Program-made: the position numbers and the translations under genes
In this document: piece by piece, positions 1 to 11,009 of the stretch
Numbering within the stretch: position 1 is the first letter of the stretch
How the letters are laid out: each line of letters opens with the position of its first letter
Source of the DNA: Sporothrix humicola
Taxonomy: Eukaryota; Ascomycota; Sordariomycetes; Ophiostomatales; Ophiostomataceae
Assembly (NCBI GenBank): GCA_021396245.1
Contig: WNYE01000002.1
Location: 558,001-622,000 of the forward strand
Direction: 5' to 3'
Length of the DNA stretch: 64,000 nt
The notes under the pieces: model-generated
Databases searched by the model: none
Seen by the model: only the letters and a program-made list of their open reading frames with translations
What the model was told of the DNA's origin: nothing

Positions 1-420
1 TTCGAAAGTATAAATAAAAACGGTAAGTATTAAAAACCGGTTAAAAAAAAAAGTAAAAGTACTCAGTGTATCAATAATAATACGATTACGTTTATTAAAA
101 AACTATAACGAACTATTAAAAACTACAACGGTACGGCTCTTTAAACGAAGGCGTAAACTACTAATCGACGTAAAACTATCCGTCGTTAACGGTCGTATAC
201 GTTTTGTAAGCGCCGAGAAAAAGAGTAACGGTATAATTGTACCCCGAGGCCACGCGGCTACGCGTTACGGCCGGGCGGCGGTAAGCATGGCGGCAACCGA
301 GAGGCTAATATTAAAAATAAATAAATAGATAAATGTAGATGGAGGTTGAAGGGATTCGAAGAGAAATTATAGTTTAGACTTTTATTAAAAGATAAAAAGC
401 GTTACGACATTTTATATTAT
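1..420. repeat. AT-rich, RIP-like relic (probable decayed transposon)
   Basis: The first ~320 bases are dominated by TA, AA and CG steps and are almost free of CA and TG dinucleotides. That is the footprint expected from C-to-T change at CpA in repeat-induced point mutation. No ORF or terminal repeat is visible and the element continues off the left edge, so its class cannot be named. Composition becomes ordinary after about position 420. The RIP mechanism is known from Pezizomycotina; its application here is inferred from dinucleotide bias judged by eye. Confidence 0.55.
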
Positions 421-438
421 AACCTCCCGTATGTTAAT

Positions 439-582
439 TTAATGTTTAAAGTAGTCGGCACACCAGTGGCCAACCTCGAGAACGTTAATGCCGTGAATAA
501 TCCCTGTGCAAAACATGGACATACAGTAGTCCTTGCCGTACTCCACGGCCAGCCAGTGACCGCAAGAAAACTTGACCGTGGT
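439..582 (-). pseudogene. Orphan terminal exon of a cysteine-containing protein, or gene remnant
   Basis: On the minus strand a possible 49-nt intron (583-631, donor GTAAGT, acceptor CTAG) precedes a 47-codon open stretch ending in TAA at 439-441. The stretch encodes Cys at exon residues 7, 20, 25 and 41 and two Gly-His-Trp triplets (residues 8-10 and 38-40). Upstream, the frame stays open through a pyrimidine-rich segment but I found no convincing start codon. It could be the last exon of a small secreted protein or a decayed copy beside the RIP-like edge. I do not recognise the family. Confidence 0.3.
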
Positions 583-3281
583 CTAGTTGATGAAACACAT
601 TGTGGAGGATGAGGGAGGAGGGGAGACTTACCTGGAAAGGAGAAAGAAATGGTGCAAAAAGAAGATGATTTTGATTTTGATTCGTTTTTTTTGTAGGTAT
701 TGCGAGTGTTTTGAGGGTTGTGAAGATGAGAGAGCTGATGAGGATAGGATGAGATGAAGTGAAATGAGATGAAGAAAGACATGCCCTGAGGCTTCATGGT
801 TATTTTATTCTCACAACAATTTGCGTGCCATCCATTGAATATGTTTCCGTCCATTTAAAAAAAAAGAAAGCCGGGTTGAATTTGAGCTTTGTAGGATTGT
901 ATGTTTGTTCATGTCTTTGTCGAAGAACAGTCCTTTTGTTGTCTGGAATCAATCTGATGTCACACCTACACGGACACAACAGATACGGGGAATTGCACCG
1001 TCCACTAAATTTCCGCACTGTGTCACTACCGCCTGTCAAAGTGTGCTGTTCACAGTCCACAAAGAAGAGACAACTACAAGGACAGGGACGTGCGACAACT
1101 GTTCCAAAAATACTCGTGGCCTTTGAGATCCATTCTGGCTGTTTTCATTGTATTCTCAGTCCCCAGGTCCCTTTTCTTGATGACCATGTCATTTGAGATT
1201 CAGCAGTGTAAATCTGGTGTCGGGACGGACCCGGTTGCCACGCTTTTCTCCCCCTCCCTTTTGCCCTTTTGCGCGCGCCTGCCCTGTTCTTGGGGCATGT
1301 GCGCCTTTCCCGCGTGCGCTGTGGGCCCACACCAAGAAACAATGGACCCGCTTTTATCCTCGAAGCTCGCTGGCGCCCCTGTTTCGGCCAATCCCTAGGC
1401 TGCTTTTTCCCCTCCTGCCGAGCTGCTCAGTTCTCGAAATGCCCTACTGCGTAAATGCCCTAAAGGCCTGTCGCACCTGCCAAAAACACCTGGAAGACAC
1501 TCTAAGAAACACCTGTCACACCCCACCTTCCGCTTGTTTAGCCCCCAAAGCAAAAGGAGCTTTGGGCGTTCCTTGTTCATTTTAACCCGCTGGACACCAC
1601 CTGCACCTTCCCCTGTTCCCGCCTTGTCCTACGCAATTTTTGGTGCCTCCGGGCATTTCCCAATTAATTTGCATTTAATTTTAATTCTTCTTCAGCGCTG
1701 AACTGGCAGAACAGGCAAGCGTGACGCGACCACAGTGGGATTTTTGCTGTTTTGGGCGCACCTGCCTGCGTGTGTTGTGTGTGTCCAGGGGTGGCAGGCG
1801 CACACACTCGGCCCTTTCCCCTGTTGGTTTTCATCATTTTCCCTTTTCTGCCGCATTCCATCCCATCACTTCGCCTGTGCGAATCCTCTTCCCTCCTTTT
1901 GTCGACATCACCACGTTTTCGACCTGACCTCTTCTTTCTCCTCCTCCTCCAACCCCACGACCACGAATCGACGCATCGTGTATTTGTATCCAACCATCTA
2001 TTCTCTTTCTTTCCTTTCTTTTCTTGTACTGTTTTTTATTCCCACTGTCTTTTATTTACCCCTCCATTCTCTTAATTCTTCTCTGGGCAAAACCCAAAAC
2101 ACACAAAACCCAAATACGGCCAGATTGGCGATTTCTGTGAGTCTTTCTCGAGTCCTGCATTTTGCTTTCCTTTTCGACCTCGACGCCGCCCCTGGCCCCT
2201 CTCTGCGACCGACTGCCTGCTCGAAGACCAATCCTGCGATGCGAACGACGACGACGACCCTTCTGAATCCCGAAAGACGGCCCCCGACACGGTGCTGTTG
2301 CGCTTCCGATTTTCGATTTTCGATTTTCCCTTTTCCCTTTTGGATTGATTGGCGCCTTATCTCTGCCACGCCAACGAAAAACCGACTCAGATCCTTTCAC
2401 CTCCGAGATTCTCCCTACATCGCTCTGGAATGCGAAGAACGACCCTCGCGCCATCATTATCTTTGCGACGGCATCTCAATCTTTCAGTCTTTTCAGTCTT
2501 TTCAGTCTTTTATTTCGTTCGACGTTCTCTTTCCGTCGCCCGCAATACGACATCTGACGCGCATAACCCAATCCCCAAAACGAAGCGAAGCCCAACCTAA
2601 CGCCGGCGCAATTTCAAATGTCGGATTACGCAGCACCGGCCGACAACCTAACCCAAAGAGAAAGATTGGACGAAATCAAGAGTTGAGAGTTTGCGGAACG
2701 ACATCCGGCCACCAAACTACGAAGCTACGAAACACAAAACGCAAGCACAGTCGCAGATCGATCGGCAGCAGGCATTTGTCGTCGTTCATTCGACCATCCA
2801 CTCGCAATCCGCACACGACATTGAGGGGCTTGGTGCACAACTGTGTCGCCTAGCCTCCTATCTCGTCACATCGCCGTCACCGCCACAACCTCGCATCTGT
2901 TACTAACCTTTCTTTCCTTTCCTTTCAGTTCTCCTGCTAGACTATTGAGATACCCATCCATTTTACGATCATACCCCCTTTACCGTTTCTGTTGCATTTC
3001 AGCATCTATAGAAAAGCATCTAGCCCCGGTCGACGGCTTGTTTGGGTTTTCTTCCGCATTGACAACGATAACGACGCATCCATCACGGCACGACGGACGC
3101 CACGATTATTGATCATACCTGAATTCACGAGTCTTTCACGTCTACGAATCCACTTGCAAGTTCGCTGCCCGACGCGAGCTGTGCAACTTTCCCTACAAAA
3201 CCCCTCCCTCATATCCTTCGTCCGGTGCTCGTGTCTTGAAAGGACCGGCACTGCGGCGTAAAGGACTCTAATACCGCCACC
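583..3281 (+). promoter_or_regulatory. Upstream region and pyrimidine-rich leader of the SAPS gene
   Basis: This 2.7-kb stretch has no gene I can support. From about 1.9 kb it becomes strongly CT-rich, typical of a fungal 5' leader. A perfect TACTAAC at 2901-2907 followed by a pyrimidine tract and TTTCAG ending at 2928 looks like the 3' end of a 5'UTR intron; a GTGAGT at about 2137 is the best donor I see, giving an intron near 790 nt. The start of the next gene sits in a good context, GCCACCATG at 3276-3284. A long plus-strand open frame (1735-2853) reads through the leader but has Pro/Ser/Phe-biased composition and is probably not coding. Confidence 0.4.
2480..2513 (+). repeat. Short tandem repeat, 9-nt unit CTTTTCAGT
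   Basis: Three consecutive copies of a CTTTTCAGT-like unit lie in the CT-rich leader of the SAPS gene. Each copy also resembles a pyrimidine-tract/CAG splice acceptor, so the array could offer alternative 3' splice sites. That role is inference. Confidence 0.6.
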
Positions 3282-6200
3282 ATGTTCTGGAAATTCGGCG
3301 GTTACGCCAACATATCTCCCATCGACACCATCCTCGACCGCCCCGACTTTACACTAGAGGAGCTGCTCGACGAGGGCGATCTGCTGGGCGATGTCAAGGC
3401 ACACAACAACAAGCTGCTCGAGTACCTGCGCCAGAGAGATGTCATCCTAAAACTGCTCGAGTACGTCGTCGCGCCCAAGCCCGAGCCGGCGCCTGCTTCC
3501 GAAAAGACCGAGGAGGCAGACAAGGAAAAGGCGGATGGTGAGGCAACAAAGACAGAGGGCACCGGCGACAGCGACGCCCAGGCAGAGTCGTCTGAGGAAT
3601 CTGAGCGCGGCCGGCCACGCATTTTTGGCCGCTCGCGTGCATCCTCGTCAGCCACCGATACCGTCCTGGACGAGGACGATGAGGCTGAGAAGAAGCGCAC
3701 GCGCTACGCCTTTGTCTCGTGCGAGATCCTGTCATCAGACAACTGGGCCATCTGCGACACGCTTCTGCACCCGGACAGCCGCCCACAGCTCACCAAGTTC
3801 TGGGAGTTCTTGAAGCGCCCTGCACCCCTCGACCCGCTGCAGGCTAGTTACTTTACCAAGGTCAACGAGTCGTTGTTTGACAAGAAGGTCGAGGACATGG
3901 TCAACTTTTTGAAGAGCCTAGATGGCGCCGTCCAGGACATGCTGCGCCATGTCGACTGCCCCATGATCATGGACCTGCTGCTTAAGATCATCACGCTGGA
4001 CCGCCCGGAGGCCTACCAGGGCATTGTCGAGTGGCTCTACACCCAGGATATCATGCCGACCCTCATCTCCTTCCTCAGCCCCGACAACAGCTGGGCCACA
4101 CAGACCTCTGCTGGCGACTTTATCAAGGCCATTATCACTGTGTCTGCCAACGCAACCCAGCACGAACAGACCTGCATCGGCCCCAACGAGCTCACGCGCC
4201 AGCTCGTGTCGCACCCCTGCATCGACGAGCTCATCGGGTACATGCTCAAGGGTGGCAACGCTCTTACCGTGGGCGTTGGCATCGTCATTGAGGTTATCAG
4301 GAAAAACAATTCTGACTATGACCCGGATGTTGGCACCGAAGCCAACTCGATCCCCTCGAGCCGCGACCCCATCTACCTGGGCACCCTGCTGCGCATGTTT
4401 GCCCAGAACGTGCCCAACTTTATGCAGCTCATGGGCAACGCGCCCGCCCAAAAGTCTCGCTTGAACTCGACTTTTGGCGAGAAGATTGAGCCGCTCGGCT
4501 TTGACCGCTTCAAGACCTGTGAGCTCATGGCCGAGCTGCTGCACTGCAGCAACATGGGCTTGTTGAACGAGGTTGGCTCTGAAGAAGTGATTGCCGCCCG
4601 CGATGCCCAGCGCAAGCGTCTCCGTGAAGAGGGCAAGCTGGGTTTCGCCCGTGGCGAGGAAGCCAACCCCTCTAACATGGACGTGCTGACCATGAGCATT
4701 GCCAACACATCGGTTGCCGACGAGGGCCGCCGACTCGAGGTCACCAACGCCTCGGCTGCCGACGAAGACGGCTTCGAGGAGGTCACCCACGCCGCCGGTC
4801 TCGGCGAGGACGACCAGCCCCGCGAGCCCGAGCTGCCCAGCCGCCCAAAGCAGTCCCCTGGCGCGTCGACAACACCGTCGTTCCTCGAAAAGGACGAGGA
4901 CGATTTCGTCGAGGAGCCGCTGAGCTCGCCCCGCCTCAAGACTCACGACGACAAGGCGGCCGCCAGTAGCGACGACCAGCACTTTGACGACCCCGAGCTG
5001 CTTGTCGCTCCTCTGTCGCCCAGCAAGCGCAAGGCTGTCCCCGTGGAGGGCGCGAACGCGGGCGAGATGGTCCCCGTTCCCAAGGACGACCTGGCCGAGG
5101 GCTCGGACGACTTTGTCACCGAGGCCACGGAGCCCGCCCTGGGCAACGAGGCCAAGCGGATGGTGCCCGACCTGGAGAAGGGCGACGACTCCGACTCGTC
5201 CATCATGTTCACGCCGACCATTTCGAGCCTGTCCGATTCGATGTCCCGCCGGTCACCCTCCCCCACAGCCGAGCCGACACCTGCCCCTGCCGACGAGAAC
5301 AAGGAGATTAAGTCTGAGACACCTGCCGAGAAGACGGCGGAAGCCAACGCCGAGACAAACACGCCGACATCCACTCCTCCCACCGAGACCCCTGCCATCT
5401 TTGCCCACGAGATCCCCGGCGAGCCCAAGCAGGAGCAGACCGAGAAGGAGGGCGTCAAGACTGACCCTGGCCAAGAGGGCGAGGCAGAGGCCGACTTTGG
5501 CGAGGCATCGATCATCGTCACGCACCAGCCTGGCGAGGGTGGCGCTGTCCCCGAGTCGGCTCCTGATGCTCCCGTCTCCGACCCCGTCGTGGGCGATTTC
5601 CTCAAGATGCAGTTTGTCGACCACCGCGTCGTGCCCACCATCCTGTCTTTCTTCTTTTCCTACCCCTGGAACAACTTCTTGCACAACGTCGTGTATGACG
5701 TCGTACAGCAGGTCTTCAACGGCCCCATGGACCGGGGCTTCAACCCCCACCTGGCCATTTCCCTCTTCGAGTCGGCCGACATCACCACCCAGATCGTCAA
5801 CGGCCAGCTCGTCTCGGAGCAGTCCCAGGCCGCCACCCGCATGCGCATGGGCTACATGGGCCACCTGACTCTGATCGCCGAAGAGGTCGTCAAGTTCACC
5901 GAGCGCCACCCGGCCGAGCTTCTGTCGGAAACCGTCGTGTCCAAGATCATGTCGCCCGACTGGACAAACTATATCGACGGCACCCTGACGGAAACGCGCG
6001 AGCGCGACAATGCCACGCTGGGCGGCGTGCGGCCCGAGGTCGCCATCGGCAACCACGCCGCCAACGCCGGCCTGGCTGCCGTCGGCCTGTCGGGCCTTGG
6101 CTCCTCCCTCACATCGGTCGGTCTCGGCGGCAACCAGGGCACGTCCAACGCGCTGGCCGAGGCTGGCCTCAACGGCAGTTTGAGTTTGGACAGCAACAGC

Positions 6201-8238
6201 CTCGACCTACAGGGCAGCAACGACGGCCACTTTTCGATCTCGGCGGGCATCTCGTCGGGCTTCCACAGCTCGAGCGACGAAGAGGACGACGACGCCGACG
6301 ACAATGACGAGGACATTAACAACGAGGTGAGTGTTTGTGCGGGTTTGGATGAAGGACTTTTGAGCCAGAGAGACCAGGAGGATCAAGAGGACCGGGAATA
6401 CCAGGAATACGAGAACGAAGAAGACCCAGGAACGCTCCTCGCAAATATGCGGGGATTGAGCCTGGCCGACAGCAATGCCATCAGCAGCATGGACAACGTG
6501 GACATTACGGACTACAAGGACGACAACAGCGACTAGGAGCGCTTCGTCAGAAGGCTACTAGCTGAGGATGTCGAGCAAAACACTACTTCCAAGAGTGAAG
6601 TCCAGGATGAAACCGACAGAGACGAAGCGGATGCACTTGTTAGTGCCTTTGGACAGCTTCGCATTCCGGAAGACTCCACCCAATACCAGGACGAACAGGA
6701 ACCGAAGCCGGACCAGGACCAGGACCAAATCCAGGACCGGATCCAAGACCACGGCCAAGACCATAATGGAACGAACTATACTTTTTGATACTGGCCTCCC
6801 CAAGCCACTTCAAATCACCAGCCAGAATACGCAGCGTTACGAGGAAGAAGAACCGAATGAACCTTGGACTTGAATCCATTTGCACTTGGACTTCATATGG
6901 AGTTGGTCTTGTTTGAGGGGATGCCATCGACATTGGATTGGATTGGGACCGTTGGGGGGTGGGTGTATCGTTGCAGTTCGTCTTGGGGGTGTAATGGTTG
7001 TTGGCTGGCTGGTTGTGCATGCTGGGCAGTATCTGTTATAGAATTGCCCAGGCAAGAGAAATGGACTTCGACAAACTCAACAAAACTCAACAAACAACAA
7101 GATATCTTTTTTGGACTCCTGGATCTCTGGCTCTCTTCTCTTTCTGTGGACATTTTATGCTCTTGTGGTTTTGTTTTGCCACCAGTTCAATTTGCTGACC
7201 GTCCTCTCGCAGTTCCGTGCATACACCGACCCCCTCAACACTTCATCCAACTCTCTCCTGCCACCCGCAATCCCTCCCCCGCCGCCACCGCCGCCGCCAT
7301 TGAATGTCGCTCCCTCGCGCGCCCGGCAGCTGCTGGCCGCTCGTCTTGCCATGAACAAGCGCAACGCCGAGTCAGCCGCTGCACAAGAAAACGGCAGAGA
7401 CGGTGAGGAGGGTAGCGGTGGTGGTGCCGGCGTTGGCGATGACGACGGCGACATTTCTCTCGGCGCCGCCAGCAAGTCTCTGACAGCGATGCTCGACAGT
7501 GGCGGCGAGCGCCTGCGCAACCCGTTCGCCGACGACGAAGACGACGACGTGGATGCCGACGAGGACGACGATGATGATGACGACGACGACGAGGATATTG
7601 GCCTGAACGGCGGCGATGTCGGCCGTGTCGGACTCGGCTGGAACCGCGGCGGCTGGTGGCGGTCGATGGTGACCCGCACCGACAAGGGCGGCGCCTCCAA
7701 GGCCGGTGCTGGCGCTAGCGGCTCCGGCTCTGGGTCTGGCTTTGACAATGAAAAGTTTGGCGACGGCCGCGACAGCAGCAGCGACGGCGGCAACTCGTCG
7801 GGCGACGATGCTGGTGGCCGAGGCCAGAAGAACGACGACGGCCTCGACGACGACGACGAAGAGTTTGGCGACTTTGCCATGCCGGAGACCTCGGCGGCCA
7901 GCAATGACAAGGCCGCCGAGGGTGCTGCCGAGAGTGAACAAGGCACAACGCTGTTCAAGCCGCTGGCCCTGCACCCAGGCAGCGCAAACGCAAACGCAAA
8001 TGCAAACTCGGGCGCGTCGTCCACCAACACGGCCGGCGGCAGTCTCTGGCGCCTCGGCTTCCTCGGTGCTAACAACACGAGCGAGGCTGCTTCTGATAAC
8101 ACAGCCAAGTCCACCACCCCCAGCAACGACGACGAGCTCGAGGTGCTCGGCGAGGACGGCCACCGCGTGGCACGCGTCACTGAGGCTGCCCACCGGCTAA
8201 GCCTCGAAGACCCCGACGAGGATGAGGTGGTTGTCTAA
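3282..8238 (+). CDS. SIT4 phosphatase-associated protein (SAPS family)
   Basis: Regulatory subunit of the Sit4/PP6-type Ser/Thr phosphatase (yeast SAP155/185/190 family). Exon 1 is 3282-6326 and exon 2 is 7213-8238, giving about 1356 residues. The intron is phase 0, with donor GTGAGT at 6327 and CTGAC plus CTCTCGCAG before 7213. Residues 1-60 carry the family opening (MFWKFGG, then a TLEELLDE motif). A helical repeat block runs to about residue 450, an acidic Ser/Pro-rich disordered insert follows to about 770, and the second conserved SAPS block begins near residue 783 (VVPTILSFFF). Exon 2 starts with the conserved FRAYTDPLN motif, then a poly-Pro run, acidic runs and a VARVTEAAHRLSLEDP tail. 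If the intron is retained the protein ends at 6536 (1084 aa). I am sure of the family; which yeast paralogue it matches cannot be told. Confidence 0.9.
6327..7212 (+). other. 886-nt intron of the SAPS gene with coding-like interior
   Basis: Most introns in this window are about 50-100 nt; this one is 886. Its first 210 nt continue the upstream frame as 69 mostly acidic codons plus a TAG at 6534-6536. The same frame then stays open for 83 more codons (6537-6785) to a TGA at 6786-6788, with Asp/Gln-rich repeats built from GGACCA units around 6705-6740. Canonical splice signals bound the intron and flanking phases agree, so splicing is the default reading. Confidence 0.7.
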
Positions 8239-9020
8239 TCGCCCCTAGTGATACCGATACCCATGGCTTAATCATTTCTTATTTCTTCCATCTTCATCTA
8301 CTGCGGTTCCATATACACCCCGGGTCTGCATATTGCTGGTTGCATGTTGCATGTTGCATCTTTTTGGAATTTTGGATGGATCGCATATCATCTGTGTCGG
8401 GATCTCAAGCGAGATTCTTAACTTGCGACGGGGATTAGAGGAACGACAACATTTTGAGTGTACGAGTTGGGATATTTTTGTCACGTGTACGATATGGTTT
8501 GGATGCTTGGTGTGCTTTTATCTTTCTCGAATTCTGTATTGCTATATTAATATCCTTTTTTGCATATTTATTGTCCTCTGGCACCTATCTATCCGTGAAT
8601 GCCCGGCGGCATTGCCCTGCCCGGCCTTGGAATTGGGATGCATCTGCATCACCGGAACGAGGATATCGTGAAGCAGTGCTCTTGGCCGTGACCTCTTGGG
8701 CCCGTACGGCGTACTTTGGACTAGATGCTGTCCTTGCGCAGGCGATGTGCTCTAACCTTGGCCGGCTCTTCGAACACCGAGGTGGTGCGGGTGGTGGTGG
8801 ACGCCCAAGTTATGCAGGCTCTGGAGGCTCGCCCCGTCGCTACTCCAAAGCTTGTCTCAGGTCATCTCTGCCAGCAGTCATTGCAGAGACGCTGCAAAGT
8901 GAAATCTGTGGCCACGTCGATTTCGAATTAGAATGGGAGTTGCGTCGAGTATTTCCTCTTCACTCGTTTGTTTTTGGTGTATGCATTTCATGTCGTCTGT
9001 CGATATCGTGAGGATATAGT
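8239..9020. other. Spacer downstream of the SAPS gene
   Basis: The first ~350 nt are AT-rich with several TGTTGCATG-type repeats near 8339-8360 and probably hold the 3'UTR. A more GC-rich block at 8590-8940 has a few short open frames but none with recognisable motifs or splice signals. I see no supportable gene. Confidence 0.4.
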
Positions 9021-9155
9021 CTAAATAAAAGTGTAGACGAGAATGCGGGCAAAGGAAAAGACGGTCAAGGACGCCTTGAAGAAGAGCTGACGCGACGAGA
9101 CGAATATGTTGATGAACAGCATGCGGACTGACGGCAAGACTTTTGAGAGGGCCAT
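9021..9155 (-). CDS. Possible 44-residue hydrophobic small protein
   Basis: A complete ATG-to-TAG frame encodes 44 residues, starting MALSKVLPSVRMLF, with alternating hydrophobic, Ser/Arg and Phe-rich segments that could form one short membrane helix or an amphipathic helix. On its sense strand the ATG follows a TATAAAA stretch (9156-9164) and an AC-rich leader-like region. I do not recognise a family. A frame of this size can arise by chance, so this is tentative. Confidence 0.25.
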   Translation of the reverse strand: MALSKVLPSVRMLFINIFVSSRQLFFKASLTVFSFARILVYTFI

Positions 9156-9800
9156 TTTTATATGTGTGAAGCTGATAATTCGGTGTTTAAGTAGCGATGA
9201 TGGTAAACCTGTTTGATTTCGTGCAAGTAGAGTCGGTTGTAGATTTGTCGATGTGAACTGGTGAGAACTGTCGATGATTCTTTTGAAGAGCTAGAAAACA
9301 CGAGGAATCAAATCAAAAACGAAAAAAGAAGAGAACGAGAGAGTTATGTATTCAAAAGTAGAGTGGCCACGATAAGTAATCGCACATAAAATACGCTCTC
9401 ACATCGGCGTCTGCTTCTACATTCTGCGGTACACTTCCGTCCCCGAGGAAACTTGTGTAAGCTCTGTCAGCATGAAGTATCGTTGCGGTCAGCATGCGAG
9501 CTCAAGATACGGGGTTCTGAATTCGGCTCCGTCCGTTTCTTTCGTGTATATCAAATCGTCAGTCAGCCGCGCCACGATTTCAACGTAATCGTGAGCATAT
9601 ACGGCGGCTGCAGCAGGTAATTGTCATCACGCTCACGCAACCAATTGTGTGTCAATGCCAAGTAAAAATAAAAGGTGTTTCGATCCCGCACCAATTCGGT
9701 GTATTGTGGTACTTTTGTGCTCCTCGGGAATTTTGTATTCTTGGCGGCTATTTACTGTGCATTGTCTCAACATCCAATATCAGATCGACTTCCCAACTTC
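9156..9800. other. AT-rich spacer, no gene seen
   Basis: Low-GC sequence between the possible small ORF and the 3' end of the APH-like gene. No open frame with family motifs, tRNA or ordered repeat was seen. The left part may carry the leader of the small minus-strand ORF and the right part the 3'UTR of the kinase-like gene. Confidence 0.4.
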
Positions 9801-11009
9801 TCATCGTTTCTCCTTGAACAACTCCTCAATATCATCCAGAACATGGTCGTAAAAGCCCATCTTTCCGCCATCAAAGCCGTCCATGGCATAGGCCAGATCT
9901 TGGGCATGTTCATTCTTCAGACACTTTGACAATGTATGGTCACCATTTCCAGCCTTGTCTTCAACTTCCTCCACCATCTTGATGTAGTCTTGCCGTTCTC
10001 TCCATATTCTGAGCTCGTCCTCATCCACCGGTTTTCCGTCTTCGTCGACACGATTTGCACGCCCAAACCGCCGCGGCATCAGTTCCAGAAACCGTGGAAG
10101 CCGCACAAGCTCCAGCGGTAACGTACAGGCGCCTTCCCAGTCGATGATTCCGAGAACGTCAAAGCTGTCCGGATCGACGATGATGTTGCTGTGTAGAAAA
10201 TCGGTGTGACAGAGCGGAAAGGGGCCGGAATCATTTCCATTGTGTTGTGCGAATCGCGGCCCAACGTCTCGTAAACGAGGCAGAAACGACTCGACCGAGC
10301 CCAAAACTTGCTGCGTCTCGGGCGCACCCCTCATGATGTCGACAATCTCGTCGGGCGTCCGCAGAAACTTGGCCCAGTTGGCCCACGCCTTGAAGAAGTC
10401 GGATGCGGTGTTAAACGGTCCTCCGATTTCAGGAATCGGCCCAGTCTCGAACCCGCTGCCGTCCGCTTTCCGTCGGACAGTCCCAATCTGTGGGAGACGA
10501 AGGGCCGTCGTTTTGACGTGACATGCAGCCACTGACCTGTAAAAGCGAGGCCTCAAAGACGCAGGAATAACTCCCCGGCGCGTCTCAAAGCCGCCGTTGG
10601 AGTCCATCCCCGTGTTTCCTGGTAGGAACTCTAGGAGGACAAACGGCACGCCGGCCGTGTTGTTGGCCCCCAAGGCAATGTTGCTCCCATACACTTTAGG
10701 GATTAAGAGATCAGACTCCTCCAAAATCCAGTGCATCGTGTCCACCTCACTTCTCAACCGAGTGAGAGCCGCCTCTGTCCGCCGCATCGCAATCCGCGCC
10801 ACCCACAATGTGCCGTCGTCAAATCGTAAAAGACGGGCCATATTGTTCAGCCCGTTCGTGACAATGTCCAACGGTTTGCACTCCACACCGCCACGCAGGT
10901 CCGAGGCATAGCGACACAACGCCCGCCAGTCGGTCTCCTCTGTTGACTTGTCGGGGGTGGCATTGGGGTCGATTGTGTGTGTCTTCCAGTTGAGCGTGGC
11001 GAGGTCCAT
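9801..11009 (-). CDS. Aminoglycoside phosphotransferase (APH)-fold kinase-like protein
   Basis: A 402-residue protein of the large fungal APH family, small-molecule kinases with a protein-kinase-like fold whose substrates are mostly unknown. The catalytic loop is seen as CHTDFLHSNI (His268, Asp270, Asn275) and the metal-binding Asp as IIDWEGA (Asp290). The N-lobe has the VARIAMRR strand expected to carry the nucleotide-binding basic residue. I chose the ATG at 11009 (MDLATLNW) because the 37 codons upstream are leader-like; a longer frame starts at 11120. No intron is needed. It is divergent from an ABCC transporter starting 0.9 kb away. Despite the family name, antibiotic resistance should not be assumed. 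Confidence 0.85.
   Translation of the reverse strand: MDLATLNWKTHTIDPNATPDKSTEETDWRALCRYASDLRGGVECKPLDIVTNGLNNMARLLRFDDGTLWVARIAMRRTEAALTRLRSEVDTMHWILEESDLLIPKVYGSNIALGANNTAGVPFVLLEFLPGNTGMDSNGGFETRRGVIPASLRPRFYRSVAACHVKTTALRLPQIGTVRRKADGSGFETGPIPEIGGPFNTASDFFKAWANWAKFLRTPDEIVDIMRGAPETQQVLGSVESFLPRLRDVGPRFAQHNGNDSGPFPLCHTDFLHSNIIVDPDSFDVLGIIDWEGACTLPLELVRLPRFLELMPRRFGRANRVDEDGKPVDEDELRIWRERQDYIKMVEEVEDKAGNGDHTLSKCLKNEHAQDLAYAMDGFDGGKMGFYDHVLDDIEELFKEKR

Noticed and set aside
1735..2853. 372-codon plus-strand frame upstream of the SAPS gene
   Set aside because: It lies in a CT-rich leader, has Ser/Pro/Phe/Arg-biased composition, no domain, and overlaps a strong splice-acceptor signal of the leader.
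6510..6536. DYKDDN peptide resembling an epitope tag
   Set aside because: A chance match in an acidic stretch that probably lies inside an intron; the surrounding sequence is native and not vector-like.
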